A stretch of 64,000 nucleotides of DNA from contig JARGOX010000007.1 in assembly GCA_029233925.1 (NCBI GenBank), positions 62,001 through 126,000 on the forward strand. Reading direction: 5' to 3'. The position numbers and the translations under genes are program-made. Source of the stretch: Rhizobiaceae bacterium (GTDB lineage: Bacteria; Pseudomonadota; Alphaproteobacteria; Rhizobiales; Rhizobiaceae). The notes below the pieces were generated by a model, which did not search any database, was not told the origin of the DNA, and saw nothing but the letters and a program-made list of their open reading frames with translations. Below are positions 7,996 to 16,851 of this stretch, piece by piece. Every line of letters begins with the position of its first letter. Position 1 is the first letter of the stretch.

Positions 7996-9319
7996 AGATG
8001 AACCTTTCGGATAGAATGTTGCGCGATGGAATTCCCAGTGCAATCAGAGCTTTCTCCACCGCTTCCATCATGGCAGGTGGCCCGCACAGGACATAGAGCC
8101 AGTCTTTGTGTTCCCTGGAACCGAAGAGTGACCTGATCAGCCTATCGTCGATAATTCCTGTGGCACCGGACCAGGTTGCGGATGGTTCGGAAAGAACGTG
8201 CGCGATCGTTGTGCCAAGGTCCGTGGCCAGTGCATCGAGTTCATGGCGATAGGCAATCTGTTCCTCGGTGCGATTGCCGTAGACAAGCGTTGTCGGGCGG
8301 CCATCGTTTTGCCTGTGCAATTGTCGCAGAATACCGAGCAGGGGGGCAATGCCAACACCGCCCGCGATCAGTGCAATCCCCGGCTCGTTGCGATCCGTCA
8401 CGGTCAGATGTCCAAAAGGTCCCTGGATATAGGCTTTTGTCCCGGGTTTGATCTGGCCAACACTGCTGGTGAAATCGCCCAGTTCCTTGATGACGAATTG
8501 CAGCCGGCCGTCCTCGGCGGGGGCGGAACTGATCGAAAAGGGGTTCTCTTTCAGAGAGAAGGGACTGTGGCCAATATTAAGCCAGGCAAACTGCCCGGCC
8601 TGGAAGCAGAGGCCCGTATGACCCTGTGGCTGAAGTGACAGTTCCCATGTCTTCAAAGCGACGGGCCGGACGGATGCCACGCGCCAGGGTCGCCTGCGCT
8701 GAAGGATGGGTTCTGCCAGATACACATAAAGCAATGATGCCACTGCGATGGCGAACATCGCCATCCAGACAAAGCCGAGGATGGGGTCCTGGCTGTAGCG
8801 TCCGGCATGCAATGTATGATGCAGGCCAAAACCGGCAATCGCCAGAGCTCCCAGACCATGCATCCACCGCCATGTCTCATATTTGTAGGGCAATTGATCG
8901 CGTGCAATGGACAGGAAGACAAAGGCCGGCAACAGGATCCATGTTACCAGTCCGGTGGTCAATGCAGTGAAATCTGTAGTCAATGTCAGTTGCCGCGTCA
9001 CATCCCATGGGCGTTGGTAGCCGAACAGACCGCGATAGAGAAACGGGTGGATCAGCGCCAGGGCCAGCGCGGTGCGGGCCAGAAGCTGATGAAAACGCAT
9101 GGTGACATCCATCCCGGTGCGGCCGGAAACAGAACGAAACCGACCGGACAGAATGAATTCGATAAGGATGATGGCGAAGGCCAGCAGACCGGCTCCGGTG
9201 GCCAGTTCATTCCAGAAGGAGCGAGGCGGATAGGCGCCCGTCCAGGCCACAGCCAGGGGAAGCATAACAACCAGGATATAGAAAACTGCCAATACGAAGG
9301 GTTTCAAAGGTCGCCTCAT
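7988..9319 (-). CDS. Ferric-reductase-like transmembrane flavohaem oxidoreductase
   Basis: This is a 443-residue protein of the NOX/FRE type. The N-terminal half has about six membrane helices. Histidines in RFHQLLA, LALIHPF, RWMHGLGAL and GLHHTLHAG would ligate two haems. The C-terminal half is a ferredoxin-NADP reductase module with an FAD site (NPFSISSAP), a phosphate loop (GPFGHLTV), an NAD(P) site (AGGVGIAPLLGILR), YVLCGPPAMM and a terminal aromatic region SERFIYD. It would pass electrons from cytoplasmic NAD(P)H across the membrane to iron or another acceptor. ATG 9319 begins the first hydrophobic stretch; TTG 9418 would add 33 unlikely residues. The 36-residue peptide gene overlaps its end. 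Confidence 0.88.
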   Translation of the reverse strand: MRRPLKPFVLAVFYILVVMLPLAVAWTGAYPPRSFWNELATGAGLLAFAIILIEFILSGRFRSVSGRTGMDVTMRFHQLLARTALALALIHPFLYRGLFGYQRPWDVTRQLTLTTDFTALTTGLVTWILLPAFVFLSIARDQLPYKYETWRWMHGLGALAIAGFGLHHTLHAGRYSQDPILGFVWMAMFAIAVASLLYVYLAEPILQRRRPWRVASVRPVALKTWELSLQPQGHTGLCFQAGQFAWLNIGHSPFSLKENPFSISSAPAEDGRLQFVIKELGDFTSSVGQIKPGTKAYIQGPFGHLTVTDRNEPGIALIAGGVGIAPLLGILRQLHRQNDGRPTTLVYGNRTEEQIAYRHELDALATDLGTTIAHVLSEPSATWSGATGIIDDRLIRSLFGSREHKDWLYVLCGPPAMMEAVEKALIALGIPSRNILSERFIYD

Positions 9320-9419
9320 TTTGTTCAGACCCCTGGTGCCTGGCGCGCAGGCAATGAGATCAGTCGCGAATATAACAACCGGATAGCGTGAGACCTTGCG
9401 TTTCAGCTGTCCTCTCAAT

Positions 9420-9469
9420 CCCTTTTAACGCAAAAGGGTTTCGATACTTTGACCGGCATCAAATGCCGG
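9420..9469. repeat. Two adjacent perfect hairpins between the DASS and ferric-reductase genes
   Basis: CCCTTTT 9420-9426 pairs with AAAAGGG 9432-9438, and CCGGCAT 9453-9459 pairs with ATGCCGG 9463-9469. Both are perfect 7-bp stems with loops of 5 and 3 bases. They lie after the DASS transporter stop and before the ferric-reductase-like start on the minus strand. Neither is followed by a clean T tract, so they could be a weak terminator, an mRNA-stabilising element or part of a promoter region. Confidence 0.45.
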
Positions 9470-9511
9470 TATCAAATGGATGTGTTGGTGCTGGCATCAT
9501 GGGGCTGATGT

Positions 9512-10978
9512 TCAGACATGAATGATCAAGGGCCCGAGCCACGCGACGGCTGCATAGACAACAAGAATTGCCCCGATATCAAGCGCCGCACCGGCTTTGA
9601 GCATCTGGGCGCTGGTCACCTCGCCACTGCCATAGATGATCGCATTGGGAGGGGTGGCGACGGGCAACATGAAGCCTAGTGATGCGGCGAGGGCAACGGG
9701 CAGAATGAGCAAGAGTGGATCGAGGCCCATATTGATGGCAGTCGCGCCGGCAATGGGGAGAAAAACGGCCGCCATCGCCGTGTTGCTGGCAAGTTCACCC
9801 AAATAGACGATCAAAACCATGGCGATCAGAATAAGGGCGAAAACCGGAAGGAAACTGAAAGCTGTCAATCCGGAGCCAATCCATACGGAAAGGCCACTCG
9901 TATCAATGGCCGATGCCAGCGCCAATCCACCCCCCACCAGGATCAGCACATCCCAGCGCACGCCCTGTGCATCGTCCCAGTTCAGTAATCTTTCATCGCT
10001 GTTTGGCCCGGCTGGAACTGCAAATAAAATCAAGGATGCCGTTACCAGGATGCCGGCATCGCTCATGGGAAGAGACGGTAGCAAGGTTTGCAAGGCGGGC
10101 CTGAAAATCAGTGCGGCTGCTGCCAAAAGGATGATGAAAGCCGCCTTTTTCGCCGGACGGGAGAGTTTTGGCAAATCCGGTTTTTGAGATAATTGCGTAT
10201 CGTTTTGCGACAAAACCGTCGCGGGAACTTGAAAAGCGAAACGGGTCAGGACCAGCCAGGTCAGAGGCAAAAGAACCAGGACGATGGGAAGGCCAAGCAA
10301 CATCCATTGGGCAAATCCGATCTCCAGGCCATGGCTGGCTTTGAGATAGGCGGCAAAAAGCGCATTCGGCGGCGTGCCAATCAGCGTTGCCATCCCGCCA
10401 ATTGTTGCAGAAAAGGCAATGCCCAACATGAGCGCGGGTGCGAAATGATGGGTGTCGTGCGCATCATGGGCCGGGTCGTTGCGCCACTTGGATATGATCG
10501 CCTGTCCAATAGGCAGCATGACCATGGCCGCGGCTGTATTGCTGATCCACATGCTCAGAAACGCAGTGGTCACCATGATGGCGGCAATCATTGAACGTGG
10601 GTTGTCACCTCCCTTGCCGGTCAGGGAATAGGCTATGAAACTGTGCAATTGCCAGCGCTGCATGGACCGGGCAACAAGAAAGCCACCCAGAAACAGAAAG
10701 ATGAGCGGGTTTGCATAGGCGGCGGCGACCCCATCCAGAGGGACGACCTGCAGCATGGGAAACAGAATGAGCGGAAGAAGCGCTGTCGCGGCGAGTGGAA
10801 CGGCTTCGCTCACCCACCAGATCGCCATCAGCACGGCGACGGACGCGACGTAGAAGGCTTGTGAAGACAAATGGGTGGGATGGGGCATTGCCATCATGAT
10901 GCAAAAGGCGAACAGGCCGATCACCAGCCCCAATTTGGCGATTTTTTGATGCGGGGAGGCGGTCTTGCTGTTGCGCAT
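9512..10978 (-). CDS. DASS/SLC13-family sodium:dicarboxylate (or sulfate) symporter
   Basis: This is a 488-residue polytopic transporter of the divalent anion:sodium symporter family. Both SNT motifs that bind Na+ and substrate carboxylates are present: WISNTAAAMVMLPI in the first half and LASNTAMAAVFLPI in the second. The hairpin motifs TLIGTPPNALF and PVATPPNAIIYGSG are also seen. Substrates in the family are C4-dicarboxylates, citrate or sulfate, and the sequence alone does not choose. ATG 10978 precedes a short basic leader and the first helix; the open frame back to 11110 is probably not translated. There is no obvious partner enzyme nearby. Confidence 0.9.
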   Translation of the reverse strand: MRNSKTASPHQKIAKLGLVIGLFAFCIMMAMPHPTHLSSQAFYVASVAVLMAIWWVSEAVPLAATALLPLILFPMLQVVPLDGVAAAYANPLIFLFLGGFLVARSMQRWQLHSFIAYSLTGKGGDNPRSMIAAIMVTTAFLSMWISNTAAAMVMLPIGQAIISKWRNDPAHDAHDTHHFAPALMLGIAFSATIGGMATLIGTPPNALFAAYLKASHGLEIGFAQWMLLGLPIVLVLLPLTWLVLTRFAFQVPATVLSQNDTQLSQKPDLPKLSRPAKKAAFIILLAAAALIFRPALQTLLPSLPMSDAGILVTASLILFAVPAGPNSDERLLNWDDAQGVRWDVLILVGGGLALASAIDTSGLSVWIGSGLTAFSFLPVFALILIAMVLIVYLGELASNTAMAAVFLPIAGATAINMGLDPLLLILPVALAASLGFMLPVATPPNAIIYGSGEVTSAQMLKAGAALDIGAILVVYAAVAWLGPLIIHV

Positions 10979-11140
10979 TTTGCTGTTCCAGTCTCTTGGC
11001 GACAGTGTCACCTTGTTGCAATACCATGACAGCTGACAGAAAAATTGATTTGCGTCACTATGGCGCCTCGTCAAGCGATATGCGCCTTTTGCTTGGCTTG
11101 TCCTGATCATTGGGTCAGGCAGCTTTATGGCCAGGCAACT

Positions 11141-12040
11141 TCAAGGCCAGTCGGCAAAATTGGTCGGCGAGGTGTTCGGACCGTCGGGTGACGAATGGCT
11201 CATGATCTGGCGAAACTGACCCGGTGCCATTCCTGTCATGCGTTTGAAAAAATGGCTGAAATGGGCGGGATCGCGAAAGCCCAGCGAATGGGATAATTGT
11301 TCAATGGTCAGTGTCGAGCGTTCGAGGCCGTGGCCGGCTTCACGTGCCAGCCGTTCAGCCACCAGAGCCTTGGGCGTCATTTCCAACTCGCGTCGGCAGA
11401 TTGCATGCAGGCGGTCATGGGAAATGCCGATCTGGTCGGCATAACGCGCGATGGGCCAGTGAGCCAGGAAATTGTCTTCTACCAGCCGGCGGAAATGGTG
11501 CAGAAACTGCCGGCTCGACCCGGCGCGCGCATGCTGCGGTTGCTGCGCACCGGACATGCGCATCACGGATACCAGAACGATCCTCAGGTACGCCACCAGC
11601 AGCATTTCCATGCCATTTTGCGGCGATTGCAGTTCGCTCAGCATTGCCAGAAAGCCGGACGATATGGCGCGACCATTGGCACTGTTCCTGTCGAATGCAA
11701 AATGGTGATCATGGTCGATCATGTATTTCAATGTCGCTGTCTCTGGAAAATCGCCAAGGGCCCGCGTGACGATATCTTCGGTCATTTCTGCCAGATAACC
11801 GGTGGTGCCTGCATCTGTTATCAGTCTGCATCCATCGGATCTGTTGAGCCAGAAGAGGGTCGGCGCCTCCAGGGTATGGGGCCGGCCATCCGCTTCAATC
11901 AAACCGCCTCCGTCTTCCAGGCAGACAAGTGCGCCTGACGTATGCACGTTGAGATGGCCCAGCCGCCATATTTTCCGGTGAAGGCTGCTGCCGATCCCCT
12001 GAACCAGAAGACCGGAGGTCGTGAGATGTGTGCCGGGCAT
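11141..12040 (-). CDS. AraC-family transcriptional regulator
   Basis: This 299-residue protein has an N-terminal sensor region with a cupin-like start (about residues 1-150) and a C-terminal AraC/XylS double helix-turn-helix (about 190-285). The second HTH shows the family signature SHSLGFRDPAHFSHFFKRMTGMAPGQFR. The start is ATG 12040 with AGGGA six bases upstream; the longer frame to 12166 runs into the divergent promoter. It is transcribed away from the aldehyde dehydrogenase/Liv importer operon, so it is the likely local activator of that operon. The inducer is unknown but is presumably the imported compound or its aldehyde. Confidence 0.88.
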   Translation of the reverse strand: MPGTHLTTSGLLVQGIGSSLHRKIWRLGHLNVHTSGALVCLEDGGGLIEADGRPHTLEAPTLFWLNRSDGCRLITDAGTTGYLAEMTEDIVTRALGDFPETATLKYMIDHDHHFAFDRNSANGRAISSGFLAMLSELQSPQNGMEMLLVAYLRIVLVSVMRMSGAQQPQHARAGSSRQFLHHFRRLVEDNFLAHWPIARYADQIGISHDRLHAICRRELEMTPKALVAERLAREAGHGLERSTLTIEQLSHSLGFRDPAHFSHFFKRMTGMAPGQFRQIMSHSSPDGPNTSPTNFADWP

Positions 12041-12096
12041 GAATTTCCCTATTGCCTTGCCATGGTCGCAATACGTAAACCATACTCCCAAAAATA

Positions 12097-12131
12097 TACA
12101 ATAACAGCCCAGATACTCGCATATTATTGTA
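12097..12131. promoter_or_regulatory. Inverted repeat in the AraC/aldehyde dehydrogenase divergent promoter
   Basis: TACAATAA 12097-12104 and TTATTGTA 12124-12131 are perfect 8-bp inverted half-sites with centres 27 bases apart. They lie between the divergent AraC gene and the aldehyde dehydrogenase gene. They are a candidate operator, for the adjacent AraC protein or another dimeric regulator. Confidence 0.45.
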
Positions 12132-12236
12132 ACGCATTCCGAATATGATTTCGTTCGTGCATGCATCCGGACCCGGTTTCGGAAGAGAAGCGGAAAGATC
12201 GCTCATTTGCATGACGACACGGGAGGTAGGGCAAGA

Positions 12237-13688
12237 GTGCTGAGCGCGGAGCTTCTGATCGACGATGTTGCGGTATCGGCAACGGGCGATGCGACATTCG
12301 ATCGTCTCGATCCGGTGACCCGTGAGGTTGCAACCCGCGCCGCCGCCGCCAGCGTGGAGGACGCCATTCATGCTGCCAATGTTGCAGCACGCACTTTTCC
12401 CATCTGGTCCGCAACGCCGCCCACAGAACGACGCGCATGCTTGAACCGTGCCGCAGATCTGCTCCTGGCCCGCACGGATGACTTTATAGATGCGATCATC
12501 ACCGAGACTGGTGGCACGAGGGGTTGGGCCATTTTCAATTGCCGGTTGGCAGCCAATATCCTGCGCGAAGCCGCTGCGATGACCACTCAGTTGACCGGTG
12601 AGACCATTCCCTCGGACAAGCCCGGGTGTTTTGCCATGTCGACGCGCCAGCCCTGCGGGGTGGTGCTATCCATGGCACCATGGAATGCGCCTGTTATTCT
12701 TGCAATCCGTAGTATTGCCATGCCTTTGGCCTGCGGCAATACCGTCGTCCTCAAAGGTTCCGAGCTCAGTCCGCGAACACACGGATTGATCGGTGAGGTG
12801 ATGAGCAAGGCTGGCATGCCGGCTGGTACACTCAATATCATTCATTCCTGCCCGGAAATCGCGCCTGGCGTTGTTGAAGCGCTGATTGCGCACCCGGCGA
12901 TACGGCGGGTAAATTTTACCGGATCAACCCGCGTTGGCCGGATCATCGCGGAAAAGGGTGCAAAACATCTCAAACCCTGCCTGCTCGAATTGGGTGGCAA
13001 GGCGCCACTTGTTGTGCTGGACGATGCTGACCTGGATGCGGCTGTGGCGGCTGCGATGTTTGGCGCCTTCTTCCATCAGGGGCAGATCTGCATGTCGACG
13101 GAACGCATCATTGTTGATGAGACAATTGCCGATGCGTTTGTGGAAAAGTTCAGCGCAAAGGCAGCAGGCATTCGCGCCAGCGATCCGCGCGACCCTGAAT
13201 GTGTGCTCGGCGCAATGATTTCCGAACAGGCGGCCCAGCGCGTCAAGGGTCTGATTGATGATGCCATCGTCAAGGGCGCAAAACGTGTCACCGGTGGCCG
13301 ACAGAATGGTGTCTATGTCGATCCTACCATTCTCGATGGTGTCAATCCGACAATGCGTCTGTATTATGAGGAATCCTTTGGCCCCATCGCATCCATCATT
13401 CGTGTTTCGGATGTCGAAGAGGCGGTCTCTGTTGCCAATGACAGTGAATATGGCCTGGCCGCATCCGTATTCGGCCGCGACGTTGGACGGGCGCTGACGA
13501 TTGCCCAAAGGCTTGAAACAGGCATCTGTCATATCAATGCAGCAACCATACAGGACGAGCCGCAAATGCCTTTTGGCGGCATGAAATCTTCCGGCTATGG
13601 CCGTTTTGGCGGCAAGGCTGGAATTGATGCGTTCACCGAGTTGCGGTGGATCACGATACAGACCGGGGTGCAGTCGTATCCCATCTGA
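12237..13688 (+). CDS. NAD(P)-dependent aldehyde dehydrogenase (vanillin/salicylaldehyde-DH-like)
   Basis: This is a 483-residue ALDH-superfamily enzyme that would oxidise an aldehyde to the acid. The catalytic Cys285 lies in GQICMSTER, the general base Glu251 in LELGGKAP, and the cofactor-binding motif is FTGSTRVGR. The GQICMS context and the N-terminal LLIDDVAVSATGDATFDRLDPVT resemble the vanillin/benzaldehyde/salicylaldehyde group, so an aromatic or hydrophobic aldehyde is a reasonable guess. GTG 12237 is preceded by GGGAGG (12221-12226); TTG 12207 lacks a site. It is the first gene of the operon with the Liv importer and a second ALDH. Confidence 0.88.
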   Translation: MLSAELLIDDVAVSATGDATFDRLDPVTREVATRAAAASVEDAIHAANVAARTFPIWSATPPTERRACLNRAADLLLARTDDFIDAIITETGGTRGWAIFNCRLAANILREAAAMTTQLTGETIPSDKPGCFAMSTRQPCGVVLSMAPWNAPVILAIRSIAMPLACGNTVVLKGSELSPRTHGLIGEVMSKAGMPAGTLNIIHSCPEIAPGVVEALIAHPAIRRVNFTGSTRVGRIIAEKGAKHLKPCLLELGGKAPLVVLDDADLDAAVAAAMFGAFFHQGQICMSTERIIVDETIADAFVEKFSAKAAGIRASDPRDPECVLGAMISEQAAQRVKGLIDDAIVKGAKRVTGGRQNGVYVDPTILDGVNPTMRLYYEESFGPIASIIRVSDVEEAVSVANDSEYGLAASVFGRDVGRALTIAQRLETGICHINAATIQDEPQMPFGGMKSSGYGRFGGKAGIDAFTELRWITIQTGVQSYPI

Positions 13689-13730
13689 AGAGACGACCAA
13701 CATGCAATGGTTCACAAGGGAGGAAACCAC

Positions 13731-14933
13731 ATGAAACGCAGAACAATGATAAAGACCGTAGCCGCAGCAACGCTGGCTGGCGTACTGATGGCTAGCGGCG
13801 CCTATGCGCAGGAAGTCATCAAACTGGGTGCCAGTGCACCAAAATCAGGACCGCTTGCCGGAGGCGCAGAGGTCAGCCATTGGCCGGCGATCAAACTTTG
13901 GCTGCATGACGTCAATGCCCGCGGCGGCATTGATGTGGGCGGCAAGAAAATACCGGTTGAAGTCATCGAGTATGATGATCGCACATCCGGCGAAGAAGCC
14001 ATCAAGAACATCCAGCGTCTTGCAACGGTCGACAAGGTTGATTTTCTGGTGGCGCCTTATGCGACCGGTCTCAATCTTGCCACAGCACCGCTGATCGCCA
14101 AATATGGCTATCCCCAGCTTGCCGCAACAGCCGTCACTGATGGTGCGGACGATTTTGCCAAACGCTGGCCCAATTCGTTCTGGCTGCTCGGCACATCTGC
14201 CTCGTTTGCCGAATCGGTTGCAGACGTTCTGGTCAAACTACGCGACAAGGGCGCAATCGGTAACAAGGTTGCCGTCGTCAATGTTGCCGATGCTTTCGGC
14301 ATCGAATTGATGAATGCCGGCAAACCGGCCATGGAAGCGGCCGGTTTCGAGATCGTCTATGAAACGTCCTACCCGCTCGGTCAGCAGGATTTTGCGCCGA
14401 TCATCAGTGCGGCACAGGCGGCAGAACCGGATGCCTTCGTGGCGTTTTCCTATCCGGGCGATACCTTCGGGCTCAGCGCTCAGGCGAAGATTGCCAATCT
14501 GGATGTCGGTGCATTCTACGTTGGTGTTGCAACCGCATTCCCGGCCTATCTGGGCGCCAATGGCGCGGCGGCTGAAGGCGTTCTGGGTGCCGGTGCCGTC
14601 AATCCTGATGCACCTGGCATGGCCGAATGGCGTGCCCGTCACAAGGAAGTCACGGGTGTGGATGCCGATTATTGGGCGAGCGCCATGACCTATTCCAGCT
14701 TGCAGATTCTGGAACAGGCCATCAACAAGGTCGGCTCGCTCGACAAGGCGGCTGTGACAGAGGCCATCAAGGGCGGAACCTTCGACACTGTACTGGGCGA
14801 CATGACGCTTGACGGTAACGTTAACCGCAAGTTCTGGACCGTTGGCCAGTGGCAAGGTGGTAAGTTCTACGGCGTGGCTTCCACCGGCATTGGCGGCGAA
14901 GCCGAACCGGTTGCCAAAAACGGCTGGGAATAG
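13731..14933 (+). CDS. Liv-type ABC transporter periplasmic binding protein
   Basis: This is a 400-residue solute-binding protein of the branched-chain amino acid (LivK/Leu-Ile-Val) fold. A signal peptide (KRRTMIKTVAAATLAGVLMA) ends at AYA before QEVIKLG. The mature part has the type I binding-protein start GASAPKSGPLAGG and the second-lobe TSYPLGQQDFAPIISA region. ATG 13731 follows GGGAGGA. It supplies substrate to the permeases and ATPases encoded next. Flanking aldehyde dehydrogenases suggest the substrate is an aromatic or other organic acid/aldehyde precursor rather than leucine. Confidence 0.9.
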   Translation: MKRRTMIKTVAAATLAGVLMASGAYAQEVIKLGASAPKSGPLAGGAEVSHWPAIKLWLHDVNARGGIDVGGKKIPVEVIEYDDRTSGEEAIKNIQRLATVDKVDFLVAPYATGLNLATAPLIAKYGYPQLAATAVTDGADDFAKRWPNSFWLLGTSASFAESVADVLVKLRDKGAIGNKVAVVNVADAFGIELMNAGKPAMEAAGFEIVYETSYPLGQQDFAPIISAAQAAEPDAFVAFSYPGDTFGLSAQAKIANLDVGAFYVGVATAFPAYLGANGAAAEGVLGAGAVNPDAPGMAEWRARHKEVTGVDADYWASAMTYSSLQILEQAINKVGSLDKAAVTEAIKGGTFDTVLGDMTLDGNVNRKFWTVGQWQGGKFYGVASTGIGGEAEPVAKNGWE

Positions 14934-14950
14934 TTTCTGAATTAGTAATG

Positions 14951-14981
14951 CGCCCGGTCCGGTCAGTGGCAGGACCGGGCG
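14951..14981 (+). repeat. Intercistronic 10-bp GC stem after binding-protein gene
   Basis: CGCCCGGTCC (14951-14960) and GGACCGGGCG (14972-14981) form a perfect 10-bp stem with an 11-base loop between the binding-protein and permease genes. No T tract follows, so it is not a standard intrinsic terminator. Stems at this place commonly protect the abundant binding-protein mRNA from 3' decay or reduce read-through. Confidence 0.7.
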
Positions 14982-15022
14982 TACCAAACCCTGTCATGCG
15001 TAAACTGTATTGAGTAAAAACC

Positions 15023-15889
15023 ATGAGCGTAATCATCTCGGGACTGTTGCTGGGTGGCACCTATGCACTCATCGCAGTCGGCCTGACGATGCAATATGGC
15101 GTGTCGCGCATCATGAATCTGGCCAATGGCGAGAATCTGGTCTTTGCCTGTTTTATTGCCTTCTGGCTGTTCACCACATTTGCCATCAATCCCATCGTGG
15201 GGATCGTGCTGATCGTGCCATTGGCCTTTGTGCTCAACTGGTTGATCTACACCTACGCGATGCGACCGCTGGTCGACAGGGCGAAAAACCGCGGCCAGTT
15301 GGAGGTCGATTCAATCCTGGCGACTTTTGGTCTGCTGTTCATACTCCAGGGGATCATGAAACTGACCTTTGGCGGCGGCTATTTCAACTATAATTTCCTC
15401 GCCGTTCCCGTCACCATCATGGGTTCGAATTACGGTCTCAATCGGATTGTCGCTTTCATTGCCGCCGCGATCATCGCCGGGGCTCTTTACCTGTTCCTCA
15501 ACCACACGCGGTATGGCACGGCCATTCGTGCTGTGGCGGTCGATCCGGTATCGGCGGGCCTGGTGGCCATCAACGTGCCACGGGCATCGGCCTTCGCCTT
15601 TGCGCTTGGTGGCGCGCTCACGGCAGCCAGCGGTGCGCTGCTGTCGACATTTTATACATTCAATGCCGACATGGGCATCATCTTCACCATGAAGGCGCTG
15701 ATCATCGTGATCATGGGCGGGGTGGGCGATGTGCGCGGTGCGGTGCTGGCTGCTTTGTTGCTTGGCCTTGCCGAAACGGCGGTTGCCACCTTCATTGATC
15801 CCGGATTGACCATAGCTGCGACCTACGCGCTGTTCATGCTGGTATTGCTGTTTCGCCCGCAGGGCATATTCGGGAAGCGTCCCTCATGA
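15023..15889 (+). CDS. Liv-type ABC permease (LivH-like)
   Basis: This is a 288-residue inner-membrane permease of the branched-chain amino acid family. It begins with the usual ISGLLLGGTYALIAVGLTMQYGVSRIMNLANGE, in which the N-terminal helix and the GE motif after the second helix are diagnostic. It ends with RPQGIFGK. The conserved cytoplasmic loop that contacts the ATPases is around AIRAVAVDPVSAGLVAINV. It overlaps the next permease by four bases (ATGA), so the two are translationally coupled. Confidence 0.9.
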   Translation: MSVIISGLLLGGTYALIAVGLTMQYGVSRIMNLANGENLVFACFIAFWLFTTFAINPIVGIVLIVPLAFVLNWLIYTYAMRPLVDRAKNRGQLEVDSILATFGLLFILQGIMKLTFGGGYFNYNFLAVPVTIMGSNYGLNRIVAFIAAAIIAGALYLFLNHTRYGTAIRAVAVDPVSAGLVAINVPRASAFAFALGGALTAASGALLSTFYTFNADMGIIFTMKALIIVIMGGVGDVRGAVLAALLLGLAETAVATFIDPGLTIAATYALFMLVLLFRPQGIFGKRPS

Positions 15890-16851
15890 CCTGGCTGAAC
15901 GAAAAAGAACGCCGCATTGCCGGCTTTGCCGCCATCGCCTTTGGTGTCGTCGCCCTTTTGCCGCTTGTCGATCAGGGCTACTACCTGTCGATATCGGTCA
16001 ATATTGTGATGTATGTGGTGCTATGCACCGCATGGACCCTGTTTTCCGGACCAACGCACTATATCTCTTTGGCAACCGCTGCCTTTTTTGGCATTGGCAC
16101 CTATACAGTGGCGCTGGGCATCGACACAGTGCCTTTCCCGCTTCTGCTTGTCATTGCAGCCCTTGCCTCCGGTCTGCTGGCCTGTGTGGTGGGGATTGCA
16201 ACGCTCCGCCTGTCGGGTATCTATTTCGTGATTTTTACCCTGGGTCTGGCCGAACTGGTGCGTCAGGTCGTCACCTGGTTGCAGACAAATTTTTCCAGTT
16301 CGCTGGGACTTTATGTCTTCACGGATTTTGGCGAAAAACATATCTACTGGATGCTGCTGGGGCTGGCGGCCATTGTCTATATCACCGGCTGGCTGATCAA
16401 CCGATCACGGCTTGGATTTGCCATGCAGATCATCGGCAATGACGAGACGGTCGCCAAACATGTGGGCATCGACACAGCCCGGGCAAAGGTCATCCTGTTC
16501 ATCATTTCCGGCGCATTCATCGGCATTGTCGGGGCCATTCTGGCACCACGTTTTTCCTACGTGCAGCCGCCTTCCGCCTTCAACCCGATGATCTCCTTTC
16601 AGGTGGTCATCATGGCGCTGCTGGGCGGAACGAAGCGTATCTGGGGGCCGTTGCTGGGCGTCATTCCCTTCACCATTCTGTTCGATCAGGTCACGGCCTA
16701 TTTTCCCAACCATACGTCTTTCGTCATCGGCATCGCCTTCATGGCCATTGTCTATCTCCTGCCGCAGGGCGTGCTTGGACGGCTGGAAGATCTTGGCAGG
16801 CTTCGTAAACGGTTTCGCATGGTTTCGGCAGAAGAGGGGAACAACCCATGA
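15886..16851 (+). CDS. Liv-type ABC permease (LivM-like)
   Basis: This is a 321-residue second permease subunit. The conserved LSGIYFVIFTLGLAELVRQVV segment and the coupling-loop region GFAMQIIGNDETVAKHVGIDTARAK are present. The C-terminal block with LLGGTKRIWGPLLG and LLPQGVLGRLED is typical of LivM. It overlaps both neighbours by four bases and would pair with the LivH-like subunit to form the channel. One odd detail is the YISLATAAFFGIG stretch in place of the usual LSLGHAAFFGIG. Confidence 0.9.
   Translation: MTWLNEKERRIAGFAAIAFGVVALLPLVDQGYYLSISVNIVMYVVLCTAWTLFSGPTHYISLATAAFFGIGTYTVALGIDTVPFPLLLVIAALASGLLACVVGIATLRLSGIYFVIFTLGLAELVRQVVTWLQTNFSSSLGLYVFTDFGEKHIYWMLLGLAAIVYITGWLINRSRLGFAMQIIGNDETVAKHVGIDTARAKVILFIISGAFIGIVGAILAPRFSYVQPPSAFNPMISFQVVIMALLGGTKRIWGPLLGVIPFTILFDQVTAYFPNHTSFVIGIAFMAIVYLLPQGVLGRLEDLGRLRKRFRMVSAEEGNNP

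Noticed and set aside
9420-9469. Classical intrinsic terminator of the DASS gene
   Set aside because: Two good stems are present, but neither is followed by a T tract on the minus strand, so I list them only as hairpins.
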